Part shown: piece by piece, positions 49,117 to 60,931 of the stretch
Position numbering within the stretch: position 1 is the stretch's first letter
Layout: each line of letters begins with the position of its first letter
Assembly (NCBI RefSeq): GCF_003597395.2
Contig: NC_133774.1
Span: 36,223,138 to 36,287,137, forward strand
Direction of reading: 5' to 3'
Length of the DNA: 64,000 nt
Source of the DNA: Chelonoidis abingdonii
Lineage: Eukaryota > Chordata > Testudines > Testudinidae
The notes under the pieces: generated by a model
Database searches by the model: none
Seen by the model: only the letters and a program-made list of their open reading frames with translations
Told to the model about the DNA's origin: nothing
Program-made: the position numbers and the translations under genes

Positions 49117-49271
49117 AGAGCAAATGGGCAGGGTGAACCCCACTGCATAGAGGACAGTGGATGTGACGGTACTGTCATGGAATGGATACTTGATGCTGTC
49201 ATCATTACAGAAAAAGCCTCTCTGATATGGCTTTATTTTGGCCAAGTTTAGAACACCCAGGGGTAAGCCAG
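49117..49271 (-). CDS. PLPP1: PLPP1 alternative exon 2b (isoform-2 type)
   Basis: Internal coding exon of phospholipid phosphatase 1, an integral membrane enzyme that dephosphorylates phosphatidate, lysophosphatidate and related lipid phosphates at the cell surface. On the minus strand a pyrimidine-rich tract ending CCCCCAACAG precedes the exon, and GTAAGT follows it. The exon is 155 nt: two bases completing an alanine codon begun in exon 1, then 51 codons. The peptide begins GLPLGVLNLAKIKPYQRGFF and continues with HDSTVTSTVL, which matches the human PLPP1 isoform 2 version of this exon as I know it (also 51 codons). It encodes the end of the first membrane segment, the first extracellular loop (with RGFFC and SIKYP) and the start of the second membrane segment. 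It lies upstream of exon 2a in the direction of transcription and joins exon 3 in phase 0. Confidence 0.95.
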
Positions 49272-49310
49272 CTGTTGGGGGAAGGGAAAAAAAAAAAAAG
49301 ACACAAAGGG
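49272..49310 (-). promoter_or_regulatory. Strong polypyrimidine tract and acceptor of exon 2b
   Basis: On the minus strand this stretch reads as an almost uninterrupted run of T and C ending CCCCCAACAG directly before exon 2b. It is a textbook strong 3' splice site and contrasts with the A-interrupted tract in front of exon 2a. The role is inferred from its position; strength was not scored. Confidence 0.8.
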
Positions 49311-50356
49311 TTAAATTAAAATTCACTTTATCAGGCATGGAGAAAGCTTCAAAACAACATGCAAAACTTAAGTTTCCCTTGAGTCAGTGTAGGATTAGAT
49401 ACCATGCAATGCAGTCGCTTGCCCAATCCTTGCTATAGCCAATGTAAAGGCTGCCTCTTAGTTAGGAACAATACATAATGTCACCTGCCAATAATCGCAG
49501 AAATTGGACATAGGTAAAGGAGTTCAAAGTCTTGTTTTTTTTAATTGATGAAAACATTGCCAGGTACTGAGCCAAGTTCTAGCCTATGAAATTGATGTGC
49601 CACTCAACTCCAATTTTAGTTAACAAGAATACTGGAGGGCAGAATATGGCCCCATTATTCTTTTTTTAAAATGACATTGATCTTTCATTGAATTAACAGT
49701 GTGTAAAACAGTTTAAATATCTCATTAAAAATTTGAGTTTTGAAGCCAAAGAAAGGAGAACCTTTCAAACTTTTTTTGGAGAAGGGAAAAAGAAGGGATC
49801 AAGTCTCATGATGGGAAAAACACAGTTCTGAAATGGGAAGAAGAGGGGAATTTCAAAGACACCATCAGGAAACTGGACATCCTCAATGGAATAAGCTAGT
49901 TTATAATTTTTTTTAAAAACATGTGACAACAAATTTGCTTGCCTCATTTTATATACAATTATTGTAGGCTTTAAACAGGACATGCATAAAGTGAACAGGA
50001 TATGGCCCTTTATATTTGAACTCTTCCAGTAGTAATCTCATTGATTTAATAATGTATTGTTTCTAAAAAGTAGCTGTGAGACAAATAACCAAACATTGAT
50101 AATCTTTTTACGTGAAGAGAACATTTACATTAATCCCCTTACCATCGGGACTTTCAGGGCTGGCTTAACAACAGAGAGCTTGTTTACAAAAATGGATTTC
50201 TACTGTAAGATTCACTATTTCTCTGCAGTGTTTACAAGCCTGGATGCAACTTTTACATAAAGCAGAACAGAAATACTCAGTTCCTCTAAAGAACAAAGAA
50301 CATGCCTCTACTGGCTAAAGAGCCATTTGAATGCAGTGATAAACTAATCCAGTAGG

Positions 50357-50568
50357 TTTCAGAGTGGTAGCCATGCTAGTCTGTATCAGCAAAAACAACA
50401 AGGAGTCCTTGTGGCACCTTAGAGACTAACAAATCTATTTCAGCATAAGTTTTCATGGGCTAGAGTCCATTTCATGATCTGATGAAGTGGGCTCTAGCCC
50501 ACGAAAGCTTATGCCCAAATACATTTGTTAGTCTCTAGGGTGCCACAAGGACTCCTTTTCGTTTTTAC
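50357..50568 (-). mobile_element. Penelope-like element tail, inverted-repeat type, minus orientation
   Basis: Contains facing copies of the 'ctccttgtggcacc...gggctctagccca' segment: 50398-50465 pairs with 50485-50555, with some divergence. The outer left side is the reverse complement of 'gactagcatggctaccactc'. Flanks share TCCAGTAGG (50348-50356 and 50569-50577). Third hairpin-type member of the family. Confidence 0.8.
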
Positions 50569-50579
50569 TCCAGTAGGGC

Positions 50580-53130
50580 TACTGAACGTTAGCTACGCTA
50601 ATGGACACAAATTTGTAGAGATATTAATTCCTATTAAAGATTTGTATCAAGTTGTTTTTTCTTAACCTGCGTCCATTCCTTAATTCTTAATTGATTTTCT
50701 TCCATCCTCTTCAATTAACAAATTTGTAAAGTTTCAAGTAATGCTGTCAAGAGCTTTGCGCTCCTAAAGATCAGACTGAATAATTCAGAGACCGAAGACG
50801 GAGGTGGGCAAAAGCTACACCCTGGAATCCAAATCCCTACAAATTTTTGAGTAGTGTGGGGGAAGAGTCTCAAAAGATCCAAATCCAAACCAGCCCTGCA
50901 GTTTTGGTTTCACGTCACAGCCAAAACCAGATGGGGCCCATATTTTAGTACAGAAAAGACCCAAACCTTGTGAAGACAGCTCAGAGTTCAGCAACTTCAG
51001 ACTTTAGGTATAATCCTGATTCACCCCATATCCTAGCCTAAACCTATTTCAGATCCAAAGCACCACCTCATTTATCCATCGCTGAATGACATCTCTCCTT
51101 CTCAAGTTAAGCAGTGATTTCCTTCAAAAGCCTTTATACAAGACTTTAAAAGCACAGAGGGAGTCAGAACTCCTTTCTAATCTAATCTAATCCAATCCAA
51201 TCTTCCATATTTTTGTTTATATAGCAGTAAAAGGAAATTCAACACTTGCCAGTAAGTAAAATACTCTAACATAGAATGGGTTCAAGATCTTAGCCGTGAA
51301 GAACTTACAATTCAAAATATTGAAGAGTACTGTGCCTTGAAGAAAGTCAAAGAGGCATGTGCCCACTATCAACAACAAACTTCACAGAAAAGGACCTGAT
51401 TTTGAAGAAGAAACAGGGTAAAAGACAACTCTAAGGCACAGATTAGTAAGTAGGAGCAGAGGAAGCCAGACAAATGGCACAGAAAGGCAGTGATACTCTG
51501 AGGCTTTTGCAACCTGAAATAGAGGAAGAAAAGTCAGTGTGGTGGGAAAAGAGTATAACCTTGACATCAACGTTTGTGCATTCATGCAACAGACCCCAAA
51601 TTCCAGTTCATTTGACTTTCACAACACTTCAGAGAGTCATTTTTGAAAACCCACATCTTCCTGGATTCATTAATTAAGATTGTTTGTGGTCAGAATATAC
51701 ATAGATATCTGTATAAATATAGTTTAAAGGTATCTACCAAACTTCTTTATTTTTTTAGTTTCTATTTGTTTTCTACCAACTAATTTCTCAACTTTCTTTA
51801 GTATCTCTGCATTGAGCAATTCATATAATTAGAACAGCTCTCACTGAACTCTTTTTTTCCAAAGCAGCTAACATTCTATTCAATAATCCTCTAGTCACCT
51901 TATCAACATACAAACATAATTGGTGTTCCCCATATTAAGTTGCCTGTTAGTCACTTTCATACTCAAAACCACTCCACTTCCAAAATTTTAATCTAGAGTT
52001 CTCAGTGTGTTGTAGTTCTCTTCCAGACACCTTCAACTTTCAGAGATGAGCCCCCTTCCTTTCTGCATCCTTGTAGAGCCCCTGGTCTACCAGAATTACA
52101 AAATGGTATGCACAACAGACTTCCGATCACAGCAAGTGTTTACAAGTAGATTAGATTTGGAAGGATTAGATTTTTATCTGTGCCAGTGAACGTCAATTTC
52201 ACCATACCACACACACAAATATTTCCATTGATAAGAAAAATTTACAGATAGGCAGAGTAAGAAAAACACCGCTTGAGATTTTAGAGTTTGATTTCTGGAT
52301 CTTTACTATATTTATTTTGGCATGTGATATTGACAATGTGTGTGTTTTAATGACTATAAAGCTTTAATTGCTTGAATCTCAACATCTGTTATTAAATAAT
52401 TGTCTGATCCCCCCACATTGTCCAAAATTTTGGACAACTAAAGATTTCCAAAATAAATTATAAAATAAAAAAATGCATAGAACAAACATGGATAATATCC
52501 ATGTAAATTATTTTTAAAATTGATATCAGCCAAGCCTATTTATTAGTGATATCCAGACAAATAGAGAGCTTCCTTAATATAAATGCCAGGTGTCAAGTCT
52601 CCTTCTACACGAGATGCTGAGACATGGGCATCATGTCTGGCCTTGAAGAACTGGAATGGGAGGCAAGTCAGCCAGTTTTTGTTCATTCCCTGCCCCATCT
52701 CCAGCTATTTCAAGCCCCCTCAAGTCTAGTCCAAATCACAGAACATCCTAATTTCAACAGAGATCAACTTTGATAACAGCTTAGTTATTAAATACCCAGT
52801 TCTATCTTTGAAAAATTTTAGATCACAAAAGGCAGTGGAGCATACACCCAGTAAGATGGCATCTGCTAAAACAAGCCTCTTTTGCTGCTACAGGAAAAGA
52901 CTGTCTTTTCTCCTCCTCTTGCTCTTTATATAATAAATTACTTGTATTCCAGCAGCATCAAGAGTAAACTGAGTACTGCACACATCTGCAGAGGCAAATA
53001 GTTCCTGCCCTGAAGAGTACACCAGTTTATCCAATCTCTGTTTCCCTCCAGCCAGAAAAAACAGTCAATGTTCATTCAGAAAAAAAGAAGTGTTAATTCC
53101 TAATAAGGCCCACTAAGGCACCCCAATTAG
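50580..53130. other. Intron 1 sequence, little recognisable
   Basis: Only a short TCTAA/TCCAA pentamer run near 51178-51202 stands out. No exon or RNA gene. Confidence 0.4.
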
Positions 53131-53143
53131 AGTGGGCTCAGAT

Positions 53144-53263
53144 TAGGGCTGCCAACTCTCCAGGATTGTTTTGGAGTCTCTAGGAATTAAAGATTAATCT
53201 TGAATTGAAGATCACAAGTGATGAAACCTCTAGAAATACGTCCAACCAAAACTGGTAACCCTA
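53144..53263. mobile_element. Short MITE with TAGGGYTRCCA termini
   Basis: 120-bp element from TAGGGCTGCCAACTC to ACTGGTAACCCTA, flanked by GCTCAGAT and GGTCAGAT (7 of 8 identical). The termini resemble the right end of the larger repeat at 54.4-55.0 kb. Confidence 0.7.
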
Positions 53264-54379
53264 GGTCAGATGAATGCTGCCCACACTACACTGGCACTGT
53301 GACGACGAGGTCAAACATGCTCCATATTTCAGGTCATATCTAGCCCCTTGGGCTACATGAGAATTAGAAGTTTCTTGGAAAAGTCTTTACTCTATATACA
53401 GCTGCCATCTTCAAGTTTCCTGGCTGTGCAACAGGAGTGTCTTGTACCACCAACCTAAAACAAAAGGAATAGGCTGCAACTGTCTCTTATTGCAGCCACA
53501 GCATTATATACCTTCTGTTAACTTATTGTTCTTTCTTATTTTATAGAGGTTATGACAGAATATAAAGTTAAATACAGGCATTAACTTTGTTCAACATTAT
53601 TTATAAAATAAGCCAAAGTGATTATTACTGTAGTAGCAGTTACGTAATGGACCCTGAACTGGGGGTAAAGGACAAAGGCATTACTGTACTGTTCTAAGAA
53701 CAGTCACAGTTCATAAGAAAAAAAGTTTCCTCACAAGTTACTCTTTTAGTTTGGTGACACTTGTTCTTTAAAAAGGCTTCATCAAGAACTTAAAATCTCA
53801 GATTTTAAGTCTAATTTCCTTATTCATGCAGCCTATATTAAAATTGGCTATGTTAAGAGTCTAGTTTACTTCTAATTATGCTGTTACTTACCCTTCTTTC
53901 TCCCCTTTCCTCAATTTGGGTAGCCAGAAACCTATTGTAGCTCTTTTTAGTCTTAGCCATCACTGATTTCACTTCTTGGTTCTCACATACAAGTCACGCT
54001 ATAGTATTTGGCTTGCAAACATTGTGTCCAAAACATTTCCCTACAACACACTTTTGTTTAACTGAATCAGAAACAAAAGTGGTTTTAGGCACACAAGTTT
54101 CATAGTCTGGGCTGCAGACATATACTCGTGCATTTGTTTTATTCACAAAAATAAAAGTTATGCATATGCACTGGAACTACTCACAGCACCACAGCATAAA
54201 GTTAAGCACACAAGTATGTTCCTGAAACTCTTACTCTTCTTGTCTAACAGAAAAAAAACTGGCTGCAGCTAAAAATGGCACAGCCCCCCAAAATTTAGGA
54301 GGAAAAACAAGACAGTTTATTTTAACTTCAAAACTGAAAACACTTTGTAAGGACCTAATGAAATATTTTAAATTAACAA

Positions 54380-55040
54380 AACTTGGGAATGGGGAACCTG
54401 AATATGAGAAGTCAAACAGAGAAATACTTGGCAGGCTCCAGCATGGGGCGCAGAAGGGGACTCCGGGCTAGGGATGAGAGATTTGGGGTGCAGGAGAGGG
54501 ATCAGGACTGGGGCAGGGGTTGGGATACAGGGGGTGTGAGAGCTCCAGCTGGAGGTGAGAGGTTTGGGGTATATGAGGGTGCTCCGGGCTGCGAATGAAG
54601 GGTTCAGAGGCCGGGGGGGAATCAGGGCTGGGGCACAGGAGGGGGTGCAGGCTCTTTTATTAACTAGCCTCAGGCAGCTCCCGGAAGCAGCAGCATATCC
54701 CCCACTGGCTCCTACACAGAGGCATGGCCAGGCAGCTCTGCGCACTGCCCCATCCGCAGGCACTGCCCCCACAGCTCCCATTGGCTGTGGTTTCTGGCCA
54801 GTGGAAGCTGTGAAGCTGGCACTTGGGGCAGGGACAGTGCACAGAACTCCTGGCTGCCCCTATGCCTAGGAGCCAGATGGAGGGACATGCTGCTGTTTCT
54901 AGGAGCTGCACAGAGCCAAGGGAGGCAGGGAGCCTGCCTTAGCCCTGCTGCACCACCGACTGGACTGCTGATGGCCCAGTCAGCGGTGCTGCTGCTCTGA
55001 CCATGTTCTGGTCAAAAACTAGACACCTGGCAACCCTACC
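54380..55040. mobile_element. GC-rich non-autonomous element ending CTGGCAACCCTA
   Basis: High-copy-type turtle repeat: a G-rich imperfect tandem part (about 54430-54655, 'ggggtgcaggagagggatc'), a central 'agctcccattggctgtgg' segment, and the right end 'ggtcaaaaactagacacctg gcaaccctac' (split here). Left boundary uncertain. High GC is confined to the element and is not a CpG-island promoter. Confidence 0.65.
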
Positions 55041-56051
55041 TTTGAGCAATGTGGAGAAAGGCAGCTAGTGACAGCAGGGCTAGTCTAGAAGCCAGCCTCT
55101 CTTTGACACTATCTCCTAAACCCCACGACTCACCCTCTGCTCCCCTCCACGCTAGCCAGCAGAAGCAGCAACAGATCAGGGCCAAGAAAAAGCTCGCTAA
55201 ACTAGCTTCTTATACCACAAGAGTATTAACTCTGGAATATTGTCTGAGGGTCTCTGGGAACTCATTCTGACAGTGAAGGGGCTTCACCAAGGGGATACCC
55301 AGAATACAGTTTTATTAACTAGTGATTTGCCATTTAAGATTAAAATCTGCTTTTACTCAGGAGTGTGTTATAGCTGGCTGAAATGCTACAGTATTTCCCA
55401 TAGACAAGAACGTTATTTGACAGGAAACAGAATCAGGCTCCACCAGTGTTCAAAACTAGAGCTGACCTAAAAGGAGGAAACCTTTTCCATTAAAAACTTG
55501 TGTTTTTGAGAAAGTTTCATCCTGAAATGCAATGACAGAGTGAAAATTTTCACATTTCAAGAAAAATTTCACTGTAGGAAAACTAAATTTTATGGTTTTC
55601 CAGCTGCTCTCAGGGTTTTGTCAATTTAACTTGTGCTTTCAGGCCAGCTGCTGGAGAACTCAGCTACTCTGTCCCTCACTTCTCAAGAGCTGGTGGGGAA
55701 GCAGAGCCAGGGCACCCTGCTGTGTTTCAACAAAGTTTCAGTGAATCTTGTACAGATTACACTAAACATTTCATTCTACCGAATCGGCATTTTCCAGCAA
55801 AACTTAGTTTTACTGGAAGATTTCCAGTCAACTCTTTTCACACCCCCTTTATTATGCTTACAAATTCAAAGGTTTCTTTTGTAGTTAGATTTTATATACA
55901 AGATAGAAGAACGTTCTATTTCAGGAGCATTTTTGTTGCTCAATAAGGGGGGAAAACTCCAATTCTGTAAGAACATCACGGGGGGGGGGGGCCCAAAGGC
56001 ATGATTTTTTTTTCCTAGTTTACTATTCGCAAATAAGTATATACTTTACAC

Positions 56052-56502
56052 CAGGGGTCTCAAACACACAGCCCATGGAGTTATTTGCTGCGGTCTGCCA
56101 AGCTCTCCATAGCGCCCCCTCCCCCAAGATATTTCCTGCAGCCAAGCTCCCCTCACCTGCCGCCCCCTCCAGTACACTGCGTCCCTGCTCCTCTGCCTAC
56201 CTCCAGGCACTTCCCATTGCCAAACAGCTGTGTGGCAGTGCTTTCCAGGAGAGAGGGGAAGGAGCGAGGAACCATATGCTCAGGGGAAGAGGCAGAGAAG
56301 AAGCAGGGCAGAGAGGGAGCGGAGTTGGGGTGGGGACTTTGGGGAAGGAGTGGGAAGAGGCAGGGCATGAGTGGAGCCTCATGGAAGAGGTGGAGTGGGG
56401 GCGTGGCCACAGAGAGCAGGATGGTGTGTCAGTGATGCAGCCCTCGGGCCAATGTACTAGTCCACATGTGGCCCTCGTGGCCATTTGAGTTTGAGATTCC
56501 TG
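56052..56502. mobile_element. hAT MITE with perfect 8-bp target duplication
   Basis: 451-bp element from CAGGGGTCTCAAAC to GTTTGAGATTCCTG, flanked by CTTTACAC on both sides (56044-56051 and 56503-56510). GC-rich interior with 'gcgccccctcccccaag' and 'gcagccctcgggccaatg'. Its G-rich centre explains the long overlapping frames. Confidence 0.92.
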
Positions 56503-56510
56503 CTTTACAC

Positions 56511-59500
56511 TGTCTTTGGTGCTTTTCTCCTCAAAACCAGGAGGGTATATCTATACATAGTTATTCAAGCAATTATACAGCTGACCCTACATTTATTCCA
56601 ATTCTTAGTTTTTAATGTTACTGTGTAAAGAAATGCATTATTCATCATTTTCTATTTAAAAGAGGATTAATTTTTTACTTGTGATTTGTCTCAAGTCTAT
56701 TTGGAAGCGAATACAAATGCAATTAAAATCCACAAAAACAGCATTTTAAAGTTGGTTGTTTTCTTTTGATTAGTTAAGGAAGGCTACTTAAAACTGCTGG
56801 ATACATAAAAATGCATCAAAAAGAGTTCTTCTTATCAAAGCACATTTGGCATTTATTAACCAATACAAGTATTATCAGCAGGTCATGAATTGGATTGTTT
56901 GTCACCCTTTCAAAGTTTTAGAATTAGTAGATCTCATCCTCTCACATCCATTCTTTCATTCATAGACTGGATGAGGAAACTTTCCAGTTGTTTAAACTTT
57001 AAATGAATGAATCATAGAGTAAACTAGCTAACTGAAATGAAGAAAATATTCTCTCTGCACTTGCAAAAAGGACAATACTGTTAAAAAAAAAAAAAAAAAA
57101 AAAAAAGCAGCTGTTTTAGCACTTCAACAAACTCTAGTTCCAGGTCCTTAGCCAGTGGCTTCCAGAAGTTTATTGGTCTTAATTTCTTTTTTAAAACATT
57201 GTCAGTAAACATACACAAATTATTATTTTTAAAAAAATTAAGCAAAGGGATTAATAGATTAGAGTAAGTTTTGGCCTTAACAGAGGTTGCTATAATTTCA
57301 AATAGACTTATGTATTAAAAATCCTAATATAAAAAAATTGATTTTTATCCAGTCTGTGTAATATAAGTAGATTGCCAATCTGTCAAATCCACATCAATGT
57401 CTTCCTTCAACTTGTCTTTAAATGTAGTCAGAACTTGCTTGTCAAACTCAAAATGCCACACCTGCTAATTTCTAGAGTTATGCTGGAGAGCTGGTATTCT
57501 TGCTTTGCAAAAATCATGTCACCTTATCACTCAGGCAGGTCATACCTCTCCACACAAGGAGTCTCCAACTGAATGCTATTCATTAGTAAAGCTTAGTGAT
57601 GTTTTTAAATTAAGAATGTGACCTGTAAAAGTGTATTTTAATTCCTAGAATTATGCTGTGACCTAGCCCAACACTCAGCTAACATTCCATCACAAATCTT
57701 ATAACCATAGGTTCTCAGGATTCAAGCTACAGGAAAAATTGAGTTTTCCCTATAAACTATGCAAATATAGAAGTGTTGTACAAACATTCCTACAGGATAA
57801 TGGAAGGATAGATTCTGTGCGAAGCGAGTGCCCAGGACTATTAAAAATTCAATTTGGCAACCAGTGGGAGTTTTGCCACAGCATATCAGAATCCTATGGC
57901 CAGCAACGAAACTAAGTCAAGTCAGATTCACATTGCTGAGGAAAGTAAGTGAGCAGCTGCCACCAAGAAAGGTGCTGGGACTATTCACTTAGGGGAAGAC
58001 CACATCAAAGACACCTTAGCTGGAGGAGCAGAGGCAGCAGAGCCCTCTTCCCTGACCAGCTTACCCAGAGCAGCCAGGAGGCTGGCACAAAACATAGACC
58101 AACAGAGAGAGAGAGCCCCTCAGAACAGCCAGGGGGTTCTGCAATGACTGGGAGAGGGAAGAGACAGAAAGCTCCTTGAAACAGAAGAGGGAAAGAGGTG
58201 CTTAGAATTTGTCAAAAACACCTAGTAGCTAGACAGAAGCAGATACAGAAGGTGGAGATCAATGCACCCTCTTTATTCCCAGCAGCCAGGAATGAGTGAA
58301 GGGAGAAAAACTGGGGTGTTTGCCAGAATGCTGGCCTTGGACTTCACTGGCAGGTTCCTTTTACCTTGTCTTTCCTATTTATAACCAGCTAGTAGATCTT
58401 TCCTGCCCTGACTGTAAGTGCTTAAGATTGTTAGCTGAAGCATTTTTAATATTATCATGTTTATACCAATCTAATGATTCTGATACTGTAATTTAAGAAA
58501 GCCCCCTGGCAAACAGAGAGGGTACACATTTGATTAAAACTAAACTAGCTATAATAAAACTGAGTTAACATTTCTTCCTGTTCCTTTCATACTATTTGCA
58601 ACTTTTTTCATTAGTAAGAGCATGCCAATAACTTGCTGGGTGACTGAGAAGGAATAAGATTAAGAGAGTAATAACCACAATGCTCTTTAATAGCCACCTT
58701 GCTGGCCCAATCTGTGGTGTGATACTGATGACACCTCAAAGAGGAAGTCATTTACTGTGCCAGTCCTGCTGGATAAGGATGGCTGTGGCTGCTCAGGAGT
58801 GCAGAAGTGGGAAAGGGGAGCGGGGGGGAAAAAGGATTTGTCCTCTGGCTTGGAGAAGACTGTTGATAGAAGTTCTTGGGGCTGGAGAAGGCGGGGGTGG
58901 GGAAATTTCTGTTTAAATCATTTATTGTAAGGATTAAAGCTATTCTCTCACCTCCAATTAAGGTTAGCTCTATGGGAAATGAGATTCTAGTTCATTATCT
59001 ACATTATCCACCTCACTTAAAAATGAACTACACATAACATCTTTGAAGTGCCTTATAAACGTGAGCTCATTAATCTTCACCACCCCTGTTTTAAGTATGC
59101 AAACAAGTACAATTTGAGTTTTACAGATGGAGAAAACAGGTAGTGAGAGGTCAGTGGCCTGGTTTTCAGAGTTGCTGACTGCCTGTAAATCTTACTGAAC
59201 TCCACCTGTACATTCTGCTGCAAATATTCAGCACATATTAGAATAATCGATTTTACCACAGTAGTACAGGTAGGAATATACAGTGAATTTGAATCTGGCT
59301 GCACTAGCATGATCACGTAAAATTATTAAAAAGGAAATCAACCTAGGGTCAAGACCTTGTTTTTCCAGATTTTGTAGCTGTCCAGCCCACTCCTATCTTG
59401 CCTTCGCTATTCCCAAAAAGGAAGCAGGCTGTCAAACAGGTGGAGAAGTTCTGCAGCTACCATCACAGATTTTCTGCTTAAAAAAGTGTGTGTGTAAAAT

Positions 59501-60750
59501 GAATCTAATGACCAATAGAGCCTGTCAAGTTAGGTGGTTTGACCATTTCTCCACCCTAAGCTAGTATACATTGGACTGCAACTGCTGAAAGTAACTTCGA
59601 GTCAATGACCATGAACCCTGCACACATGACTGATTTTTAACTATGGAAAGACGCAAAGGTTCTCCTTTCCTGTGCAGCTTAGTAAGAATGTAGCACAGCA
59701 GCGTTCTACTTAAACAAATAAGGTTCTTAACAGATCCAGGTTATGATGGCAGTGTCAGAGAAACTACAGGTTTTCCATAACACACGACACCATTCCTAAG
59801 ACCATGCCATTTTTCCATACTGTATCACAATAGCATGCATCAGAATATAAATAAGAGAACTATTTTAGTAAACCAGAGCCAGGCATTCTCTTGGCAAATT
59901 GGAGTTTTCGTAACTTATAACTGTTTCCAGAGAACACCAGCTGTGTCTTTAAACTTTCATTATAGTGTTTCAAAATAAACTGCATTTTAATGAACATTTA
60001 AGTAATTAGACATAGTATTTGTTTTTGCAAAAAAAAGTGTTCTACTTTTGAAGCTGGACAAGTTTGTTCAGAGTTAGTTTAAAAGTAATACGCCTTTTAT
60101 GTAACTGTCACATTTGAGTACACAGAATGGTTCTACAGTATGTTCAGATACATCTCATCTAACTTTTCTCAACTTTTATCTGTATGAAGAAGAAGGAAGC
60201 TAGGTGATATAGAGAAGTAAGTGCTTAGATACCACAATATTTCGTGTGTGTAGAGGTATTATCTGCCCTGTTGAAGATTATAATAGAACCATTAGCTATA
60301 TACAGATCGACAACTGTCTTGCCATATATTTAAGATGTCCGTTATTAAGAACTTTCCCTTTGGGAAGAAAGTTCCATTTCTAATGCTGATGTGATCACAG
60401 ATCTAAGAAGAGAATAAGAGGTGACAGAGTCCTGAGTTTGAATGAAATTCTGATTTTAATACAGGCCACAGAAAGAACTGTAAACATGAAAGCAAATAAT
60501 GTGTGTATTGGGGAGGATGGAAGTAGAAGTGGTGGACTTTTGCATATAAAGAAGCATCCACAAAATAGGCAGGCGGTCCGAAAGGTTAATTTTAACTAGA
60601 AAAAAAAAAATCAGATCTGTCTTTTTAAGACGATTCTGTGGTAACTGGAGAGCCTTGTGAAATGACATCACAGGACACTGAAAGCTAAACCAAAGAACAA
60701 AGGAGGGGAGCCATTTTTTACTCAACTTGTCTAAAAAAATTTAAATTAAT
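56511..60750. other. Intron 1 sequence with one MIR-like fragment
   Basis: A 24-base A run lies at 57083-57106. About 59040-59165 contains 'gtgccttataaacgtgagc' and 'tttacagatggagaaaacagg', a diverged MIR core. Nothing else recognised; PLPP1 exon 1 is not here. Confidence 0.45.
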
Positions 60751-60752
60751 AC

Positions 60753-60931
60753 CATAGAATATCAGGATTGGAAGAGACCTCAGGAGGTCATCTAGTCCAA
60801 CCCCCTGCTCAAGGCAGGACCAATCCCCAGATAGATTTTTGCCCCAAATCCCTAAATGGCCCCCTCAAGGACTGAACTCACAGCCCTGGGTTTAGCAGGC
60901 CAATGCTCAAACCACTGAGCTACCTCCCCGC
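60753..60931 (-). repeat. Turtle Lys-tRNA-derived SINE (Cry type), minus copy
   Basis: The plus strand reads the CR1-like tail first (CATAGAATATCAGGATTGGA, 'gaggtcatctagtccaaccc'), then 'ctcaaggactgaactcacag' and 'tcaaaccactgagctacc', the reverse complement of the tRNA-like head. Less diverged at the tail than the copy at 30090. Confidence 0.9.

Noticed and set aside
54380..55040. CpG island or PLPP1 promoter
   Set aside because: The GC-rich stretch is bounded by a repeat end (CTGGCAACCCTA) and contains no PLPP1 first exon.
56075..56488. 137-codon coding region
   Set aside because: Lies wholly inside a hAT MITE with intact target duplications.
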